A stretch of DNA of 7,203 bases from Candidatus Eiseniibacteriota bacterium. Lineage in GTDB: Bacteria; Joyebacterota; Joyebacteria; Joyebacterales; Joyebacteraceae. Shown here piece after piece: positions 1 through 5,532 of the stretch. The stretch lies in contig DAOWER010000015.1 of assembly GCA_030638405.1 (NCBI GenBank), positions 1-7,203 of the forward strand, in the 5' to 3' direction. A program made the translations under genes and the position numbers. The notes under the pieces are model-generated. The model ran no database searches. It was not told where the DNA came from and saw only the letters and a program-made list of their open reading frames with translations. Position 1 is the first letter of the stretch. Each line of letters begins with the position of its first letter.

Positions 1-1323
1 GACGCCTACGGCTACTACGCGTACGACCGCGCGGACTCGGCCTACGGGCCTGCGCCCGGCTTCGACTGGTACGACATCGCTCCCCCTGGCCCGGGGAACA
101 TCATCAGCGCGATAACCGACGAGGACGCCGGCGTCACGACGATGGGAACATTCTTCCCCATCAGATACTACGGCACGCCCTACTCCCTCATCACCGTCAA
201 CTCGAACGGGTTCCTGGCGGCGGGCTCGACGGACTACCGATTCGGAGACAACTCGCCTATTCCCGACACGCACGGACCGCCGAACATGATCGCGCCATTT
301 TGGGACGATCTCGACCCGTCCGCAGGCGGAGACATCTACTCGTGGATGGACTTCGCCAATCACCGGCTCATCTTCCAGTTCGACGAGGTGCCCATCTGGA
401 ACACCTCCAGCACGCAGACGTTCCAGGTGATCTTCTGCGATGAGAACTACTACCCGACACCGACCAACGACACACAGATCCTGTTCCTGTACGAGACCGT
501 GTCGATGCCCTACGGCTGCACGGTCGGGATAGAGAACCTGCTTCAGGATGACGGCATCCAGTGGTTGAACGACTCCGCCTACTCGCCGCACGCCGCTCCC
601 ATCGAGAACGGCGCGGCAATCCTCTTCACGACCGAGGAGCCTGCCGACCCCGATGTCACGTGGCTGGTCCTGACCGACAGCTCCATCGATGACAGCGCGG
701 GAGGCAACGGTGACGGGATCCCGCAGAGCGGTGAGACCATCGAGCTAACGGTCGAGTTCTCGAGCGAGGGCGGGACGAGCGCGGAGGACGTCTCCGTGCT
801 TCTGTCCTCCGGAGAGAGCACGCTGTCCGTCGTGGACAGCACGGCCGCGATACCCGACATCCCGGCAGGCGGCTCCGGGAGCAACTCCGACCCACTGACG
901 TTCGTCGTCTCGGAGACCGTCACCGACTCGGTCGCCACACTGTGGGCCAGGGTCACGGCCAACGGCGGGGCCTACACCGGCGCAGGCAGGATCGACATCC
1001 ACATGGAGCTGACCGCAACCGGAATCGAGGACGACCCGGTGGCCTCCGTCTTCAGCCTGCGCCCCGGATACCCGAATCCGTTCGCCGCCGACACGCGCCT
1101 GCAGCTGACGCTTCCGACGCGTGAGCGCGTGGTGGCGCGGGTCTACAGCCCGGCGGGACGCCTGGTGAAGACACTGGTCGACTCGGCGCTGCCGGCTGGC
1201 GAGCACTTCGTGCCGTGGGACGGCACCGACGAGAGAGGCAACCGCGTCGCCAGCGGCGTCTACTTCATCTCTGCCGAGGCAGGCCTGGACCGCGCGGCGC
1301 GGAAGGTCGTGCTGCTCAGATAG
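1..1323 (+). CDS. C-terminal part of a large secreted multidomain protein with a type IX sorting domain (5' truncated by window)
   Basis: The frame is open from base 1, so the N-terminus lies outside the window; 440 residues are visible, ending at TAG (1321-1323). Residues 1-210 form a beta-rich module with the signature PNMIAPFWDDLDPSAGGDIY near 94-113 and CTVGIEN near 174. It recalls the NIDO-type extracellular domains, but I cannot assign it firmly. Residues ~217-336 form an Ig-like module opening with DDSAGGNGDG (231-240) and GET. Residues 341-440 are a FlgD-Ig/type IX sorting domain (PNPF, GRLVKTL, WDGTD, ASGVYFIS, ending in RKVVLLR), which in FCB bacteria directs export across the outer membrane and surface attachment or release. 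The whole visible part is collinear with residues 876-1315 of the next protein. The missing part is therefore plausibly another C25-type region, but that is inference. An ATG at base 142 is internal and not the start. Confidence 0.9.
   Translation, partial: DAYGYYAYDRADSAYGPAPGFDWYDIAPPGPGNIISAITDEDAGVTTMGTFFPIRYYGTPYSLITVNSNGFLAAGSTDYRFGDNSPIPDTHGPPNMIAPFWDDLDPSAGGDIYSWMDFANHRLIFQFDEVPIWNTSSTQTFQVIFCDENYYPTPTNDTQILFLYETVSMPYGCTVGIENLLQDDGIQWLNDSAYSPHAAPIENGAAILFTTEEPADPDVTWLVLTDSSIDDSAGGNGDGIPQSGETIELTVEFSSEGGTSAEDVSVLLSSGESTLSVVDSTAAIPDIPAGGSGSNSDPLTFVVSETVTDSVATLWARVTANGGAYTGAGRIDIHMELTATGIEDDPVASVFSLRPGYPNPFAADTRLQLTLPTRERVVARVYSPAGRLVKTLVDSALPAGEHFVPWDGTDERGNRVASGVYFISAEAGLDRAARKVVLLR
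841..1320 (+). repeat. Copy 1 of near-identical 3' module (end of GGNGDG module plus sorting domain)
   Basis: This segment matches 4862-5341 at a constant offset of 4021 bases. I count 27 mismatches in 480 bases, unevenly spread: bases 1078-1280 contain a single mismatch (G1177 versus A5198). It encodes the end of the GGNGDG module and the FlgD-Ig/type IX sorting domain of gene 1. Confidence 0.93.
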
Positions 1324-1396
1324 TCCCGCGGTGACGACAGGAGCCTCCGGCGCCAGCGTCGCTCTGCGGCCATCGCGGGAAAGGGGCATTAGGGGG
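1324..1396 (+). other. Short intergenic spacer between gene 1 and gene 2
   Basis: This 73-base spacer has no recognisable promoter and no hairpin followed by a T-run. Purine-rich runs GGGAAAGGGG (1377-1386) and AGGGGG (1391-1396) precede the ATG. The first has a usable spacing of 10 bases, while the second abuts the start codon and is too close. Another purine motif, AGGAG (1339-1343), has no start codon at a suitable distance. Read-through from gene 1 is the simplest view. Confidence 0.5.
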
Positions 1397-4300
1397 ATGG
1401 CAGCTGCGAAGCGCGGAGCGCGTACCGGCGTGATTCTGGCCGCCTTGGCCGCGGTGACCCTCTGCTCGTGGAGCGCGACTCGTCTGACGGCCGCGCCCGC
1501 GGACTGGACCGAACCCACGCCGTCGCGTGGCATGGTCCGCCCGACCGAACCCACAGTCGAGATTACCGAGAGCGGCAGCGGGAGCGTCTCGCTGCTGTTC
1601 CGTTGTGAGCCGGACGCCAGGACGGGCGAGCTGTCCGTCCTCGTGAGGGTACCGGACACGGGTGCGATCGAGACGGAGATCGGTTCCGTCGAGCCGGCGA
1701 CGCTCCGCGCGAACGATCGGATCGATGTGTCCGAGCCGGCGATAATGCGGGACCTCAGAGTCGTCCGGGTCACGTTCACGCCCGGCGGTCCGGGCGCGGA
1801 CCCCGACGCATACGCGCGTTCTCTCGAGCTCACAATCCGCGCATCGAAGCAGCCTGGCGTGAACGAGAAACACCGCCACCTCCCCTACGTCTCCCCCGCC
1901 TTCCGCCGCATCTACCGCAGCACTGTGCTCAACTACGACGACGAAGCGGATGCCGCTCTCCTTCGGCACGCGGCTTCTCAGCGGGAGGGTAGAGAACTCC
2001 AGTTCGGAGGGCGCTACCTCGTCATCACGTGGGGCGCGTTCGAAGAGACAGTGCGGCCGCTCGTCGAGTGGAAGCACGCCAAGGGCGTGCAGGCGAAGCT
2101 GGCCACCCTTGGGGAGACGGGGTCAACGGCGGAGGACATCAGGACATACATAGAGACGGCCTACAACACGTGGACCGTGCCGCCTGAGTTCGTTCTGTTG
2201 GTCGGCGACACGGAGCAAGTGCCGGCACACAACGGGCTCACGCACACGGACAACTACTACGCGGCGATCGAGGGCTTCGACTATCTTGCCGACATCATGG
2301 TCGGGCGGCTGTCCGCCGACACCCCGGGCGAGTGCGCCACGGAAGTAGCCAAGATCCTCGGGTACGAGAGAACGCCGCTCGAAGGAGACCCGAACTGGCC
2401 CGCCTCAGCCACTCTGATGATCGCCGATGACTTCGACGACGGAGACTGGGTCTACTACGACAACACCTGGTTCATCTACGACCTCATGGGCTCCGCCGGA
2501 TTCGCCCCGATAGACACGCTGTTCAGGAGGAACCCTGTCTCAACGAACGATGTCTACGCGTCGGTGAACGCAGGCAGGGGATTCCTCAACTTCCGTGGCC
2601 AGGCGCTCTTCAACTGGAACCCTCCATTCAACATCGACCCCGAACTCACGTTGAGCGGATGGCGGCTTCCGGTCGTCGTCTCCGCGACGTGCGGCACGGG
2701 CGTCTACAACAACGACGGCTACATCTGCGAGAGGTGGGTCCGTGCCGGGACCGCCGCGGACCCCGCAGGGGGTGTCGCGTTCTTCGGCTCGAACACGATC
2801 ATCGGGGCAAGCGTGCAGCTCTCGCTCAGGAGAGGCTACGTGGACGTGGGCTTCATGGCGAACGCGTTCTCGGAGGACGGACTCACGCTCGGCGAGGCCT
2901 GTCTGGCGGGGAAACTCAATCTCTACGAGAGCGACGAGAACGAGCTGGAGTACCAGGCCTGGAATCTGCTGGGCGACCCGGAACTCAACCTGTGGACGGA
3001 CGCGCCCACAGAGCTCTCGGTGCTTCACGACGAGGCCGTTCCGGTCGGTCCCTCCGACCTCGCTGTGACGGTTCTCAAGGATGGGGCGATTCTCGAGGGC
3101 GCGCTCGCGGCATGCGTCAAGGGCGACCAGGTCTACGTCTGGGGGTACACCGACGAGTCCGGCGTCGTCATACTACCCATCTCGCCGACGGCAGCCGGCA
3201 CTCTCGCGGTGACCGTGACGTTCAGAAACGCCGTCCCGCACGAAGGTTCGGTGCTGGTCGTCGACGGAGGGCCGTTCATCTCCCAGTCCGACATCCTGAT
3301 CGACGACAGCACGGGAGGCAACGGGGACGGCCTTCTGAGCCCCGGCGAGTCGGCTGAAGTCTGGGTCGAACTCACCAACATGGGCACCGAAACGGCCCCC
3401 GGTCTTGCGGCGGTGTTCCGCACCGGCGCCACCGGCGTGAGCGTCGCGGACAGCACCTCGTTCTACGGCGACCTGCCGCCCGACTCGACGGCGTGGGGAC
3501 GGGACCCGTTCTCGCTCGCCGTATCACCGGACGTGCCGGAATGGTACGTCGTGACCTATTCGCTGGCGCTGGCGTACGGAGGCACGACACGAGTGATCAA
3601 CCCACCTGCCATTGAGATCGCCGAAGGGCGCCTCTTCTTCTCCTCGGCAGCTGTCGAGGACGGCGCGCCCGGCGGCAACGGGGACGCGATCCCTGAATCC
3701 GGCGAGACCATCGGGCTCACGGTCACGCTGGTGAACGACGGCGAGTGCGATCTGACATCGGTCGGGGGCATCCTGACGACAACCGACTCCTACGTCGCGG
3801 TGACATCCGGTGGTGCCGCCTTCACCGACGCCGGCGCCGGGTCGTTCTGCGACAATCAGGATCTTCCTTTCATAGTCTCGATCTCCCCGGCCGCCCCGGG
3901 CGGCCACGTCGCACCGCTCTCGCTCGCCGTGACCGCGACGGGCCACTCCTACTCGTACTCGAAGGTGGTCGACTTCGACATCGTCATCTCGGGCACGTCG
4001 CCGGCCATGCCCACGGGACCCGACGCATACGGATACTACGCGTACGACGTGAGCGATTCGGCCTACGGCTCGGCCCCGACGTTCGAGTGGGTGGACATCG
4101 CTCCACCGGGCCCCGGGGTCATCATCGAGGAGATCACCAACGCCGACGCCGCCACCACGACGGTCGGCACGTTCTTCGACTTCGGGTACTACGGCGTCGA
4201 CTACGACCAGGTCTCCATTTGCTCGAACGGTTTCGTCGCTGTCGGCCTCAGCGACTATCGATTCGGGGACAACTCGCCGATCCCGGACACGCACGGCCCG

Positions 4301-5344
4301 CCGAACATGATCGCCCCATTCTGGGACGACCTCGACCCCTCGGCCGGCGGAGACATCTACAAGTGGTTCGACGTGCCCAACCACCGCTGGATCATACAGT
4401 TCGACGAGGTGCTGCATTGGGGTTCCACCGACAGCGAGACGTTCCAGGTCATCATCATGGATCCCGCCTACTACCCGACTCCCACGGGCGACTGCCCCAT
4501 TCTCATCCAGTACGAGACCGTCACGGCTCCGGATCAGTGCACGGTCGGCATCGAAAATCTCTACCAGACCGACGGGCTCGAGTGCCTCTACGACGGTTCC
4601 TACGGTACGAGCGTGGCGCCCATAGCTGCCGGTTCGGCGATTCTGTTCACGACGGTACCGCCATCCGATCCGATGGTGCCGTGGCTCGTCCTGGGCGACG
4701 TCGTCTTCGATGACGCGGGCGGAGGAAACGGCGACGGCAAGCCGCGGCCCGGTGAGACCATCACGCTGGCTCTTGAGTTCAGCAACAACGGCGGCGGCGA
4801 CGCAGAGGATGTCTCCGTCCTCCTGTCCTCCGGAGAGACAGTGCTCTCCGTCGTAGACAGCACGGCCACGATGCCCGACATCCCGGCAGGCAGCTCCGGG
4901 AGCAACTCCGACCCACTGACATTCGTCGTCTCGGAGACCGTCGGCGACACGGTCGCCACACTGTGGGCCAGGGTCACAGCCAACGGCGGGGCCTACACCG
5001 GCGCCGGGAGAATCGACGTACACATAGACCTGACCGCAACCGGAATCGAGGACGACCCGGTGGCCTCCGTCTTCAGCCTGCGGCCGGGCCGCCCGAACCC
5101 GTTCGCCGCCGACACGCGCCTGCAGCTGACGCTTCCGACGCGTGAGCGCGTGGTGGCGCGGGTCTACAGCCCGGCGGGACGCCTGGTGAAGACACTGATC
5201 GACTCGGCGCTGCCGGCTGGCGAGCACTTCGTGCCGTGGGACGGCACCGACGAGAGAGGCAACCGCGTCGCCAGCGGCGTCTACTTCATCTCTGCCGAGG
5301 CTGGCGTTGACCGCGCGGCGCGGAAGGTCGTGCTGCTGAGGTAA
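1397..5344 (+). CDS. Gingipain-like C25 family protein, multidomain, secreted, with type IX sorting domain
   Basis: The protein has 1315 residues. Domains, numbered from ATG 1397: signal peptide ~1-34 (KR in the n-region, hydrophobic core TGVILAALAAVTL); propeptide-like domain ~50-180 ending in SPAFRRIYRSTVLNYDD; peptidase C25 region ~204-534 (LLVGD, TDNYY with D285, DIMVGRLSA, SATCGTG with Cys432, GGVAFFGS, NLLGDPEL); Ig-like domain ~538-625, as follows the catalytic domain in gingipains; GGNGDG modules ~629-743 and ~745-866; 'FWDDLDP' module ~876-1086; third GGNGDG module ~1091-1215; FlgD-Ig/type IX sorting domain 1216-1315. Gingipains are extracellular cysteine endopeptidases using a His/Cys dyad. 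Here the His of GHG is replaced by Gln402 (FRGQA), so activity is doubtful. ATG 1397 is chosen because it places a normal signal peptide at the N-terminus. A GTG at 1331 would add 22 residues before it and lacks a Shine-Dalgarno. GGGAAAGGGG (1377-1386) lies 10 bases before the ATG. Gene 1 ends 73 bases upstream, probably in the same transcript. Confidence 0.9.
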   Translation: MAAAKRGARTGVILAALAAVTLCSWSATRLTAAPADWTEPTPSRGMVRPTEPTVEITESGSGSVSLLFRCEPDARTGELSVLVRVPDTGAIETEIGSVEPATLRANDRIDVSEPAIMRDLRVVRVTFTPGGPGADPDAYARSLELTIRASKQPGVNEKHRHLPYVSPAFRRIYRSTVLNYDDEADAALLRHAASQREGRELQFGGRYLVITWGAFEETVRPLVEWKHAKGVQAKLATLGETGSTAEDIRTYIETAYNTWTVPPEFVLLVGDTEQVPAHNGLTHTDNYYAAIEGFDYLADIMVGRLSADTPGECATEVAKILGYERTPLEGDPNWPASATLMIADDFDDGDWVYYDNTWFIYDLMGSAGFAPIDTLFRRNPVSTNDVYASVNAGRGFLNFRGQALFNWNPPFNIDPELTLSGWRLPVVVSATCGTGVYNNDGYICERWVRAGTAADPAGGVAFFGSNTIIGASVQLSLRRGYVDVGFMANAFSEDGLTLGEACLAGKLNLYESDENELEYQAWNLLGDPELNLWTDAPTELSVLHDEAVPVGPSDLAVTVLKDGAILEGALAACVKGDQVYVWGYTDESGVVILPISPTAAGTLAVTVTFRNAVPHEGSVLVVDGGPFISQSDILIDDSTGGNGDGLLSPGESAEVWVELTNMGTETAPGLAAVFRTGATGVSVADSTSFYGDLPPDSTAWGRDPFSLAVSPDVPEWYVVTYSLALAYGGTTRVINPPAIEIAEGRLFFSSAAVEDGAPGGNGDAIPESGETIGLTVTLVNDGECDLTSVGGILTTTDSYVAVTSGGAAFTDAGAGSFCDNQDLPFIVSISPAAPGGHVAPLSLAVTATGHSYSYSKVVDFDIVISGTSPAMPTGPDAYGYYAYDVSDSAYGSAPTFEWVDIAPPGPGVIIEEITNADAATTTVGTFFDFGYYGVDYDQVSICSNGFVAVGLSDYRFGDNSPIPDTHGPPNMIAPFWDDLDPSAGGDIYKWFDVPNHRWIIQFDEVLHWGSTDSETFQVIIMDPAYYPTPTGDCPILIQYETVTAPDQCTVGIENLYQTDGLECLYDGSYGTSVAPIAAGSAILFTTVPPSDPMVPWLVLGDVVFDDAGGGNGDGKPRPGETITLALEFSNNGGGDAEDVSVLLSSGETVLSVVDSTATMPDIPAGSSGSNSDPLTFVVSETVGDTVATLWARVTANGGAYTGAGRIDVHIDLTATGIEDDPVASVFSLRPGRPNPFAADTRLQLTLPTRERVVARVYSPAGRLVKTLIDSALPAGEHFVPWDGTDERGNRVASGVYFISAEAGVDRAARKVVLLR
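4862..5341 (+). repeat. Copy 2 of near-identical 3' module (end of GGNGDG module plus sorting domain)
   Basis: This is the partner of 841-1320. The almost perfect stretch is 5099-5301. Synonymous sites are as conserved as coding sites there, unlike the more upstream parts of the same alignment, so it looks recently copied or homogenised. Confidence 0.93.
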
Positions 5345-5377
5345 CCCCGATGAAACACGGTTGCGGCTGACCGTAGT

Positions 5378-5415
5378 GTCGCGGGCTGTGCGGAATCCAT
5401 TCGCCGACCCGCGAC
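5378..5415 (+). terminator. Hairpin downstream of gene 2, possible non-canonical terminator
   Basis: GTCGCGGG (5378-5385) and CCCGCGAC (5408-5415) are perfect 8-base inverted repeats. Inside them GCGGA (5390-5394) can pair with TTCGC (5400-5404), with one G-U pair, leaving a 5-base loop. The stem starts 34 bases after the TAA of gene 2. No T-run follows, so it is not a standard intrinsic terminator. It could aid termination or protect the transcript's 3' end. Confidence 0.35.
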
Positions 5416-5445
5416 GTACGTACGACGAGCATAAACCTGAGCCGC

Positions 5446-5474
5446 TTGACCCGCGTCCAAACTGATGGGATAAT
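5446..5474 (+). promoter_or_regulatory. Sigma-70-type promoter for gene 3
   Basis: TTGACC (5446-5451) and GATAAT (5469-5474) each match the consensus at 5 of 6 positions and are separated by exactly 17 bases. TGG directly before the -10 box forms an extended -10 (TGn). A start near 5481 would give a leader of about 52 bases. The A+T-rich -10 stands out in very G+C-rich surroundings. No binding data exist here; this is a motif call. Confidence 0.6.
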
Positions 5475-5503
5475 TGAACTGCCCCCCCAACGTTTACTGC
5501 GCG

Positions 5504-5517
5504 CCGGCCACAGCCGG
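5504..5517 (+). promoter_or_regulatory. Small stem-loop in the leader of gene 3
   Basis: CCGGC (5504-5508) and GCCGG (5513-5517) flank a CACA loop. The stem ends five bases before the ribosome binding site, so it would leave the site accessible while structuring the leader. In such G+C-rich DNA a 5-base stem can arise by chance. Confidence 0.25.
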
Positions 5518-5522
5518 GACAC

Positions 5523-5527
5523 GGAGG
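5523..5527 (+). promoter_or_regulatory. Ribosome binding site of gene 3
   Basis: GGAGG, a strong Shine-Dalgarno core, lies five bases before ATG 5533. It fixes this start, which also begins a well-formed signal peptide. Confidence 0.8.
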
Positions 5528-5532
5528 ACGTC

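Noticed and set aside
1331..1396. GTG start at 1331 for gene 2
   Set aside because: It would place 22 polar residues ahead of a signal peptide and has no Shine-Dalgarno; ATG 1397 fits better, though the choice is not proven.
1440..1480. Lipoprotein signal in genes 2 and 3 (Cys near the end of the hydrophobic core)
   Set aside because: The residue before Cys is Leu in both (VTLC, ATLC), which does not fit a lipobox; ordinary signal peptidase I cleavage is more likely.
3314..3331. GGNGDG motifs as dockerin repeats
   Set aside because: Dockerins have paired calcium loops with short helices within ~60-70 residues; here single loops begin ~115-residue beta-rich modules.
3524..5227. Long open frame on the minus strand (567 codons)
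   Set aside because: It lies wholly opposite gene 2, has Arg/Val/Gly-rich composition typical of antisense frames in G+C-rich genes, and shares sequence with the minus frame at 745-1833 only because both lie over the duplicated module.
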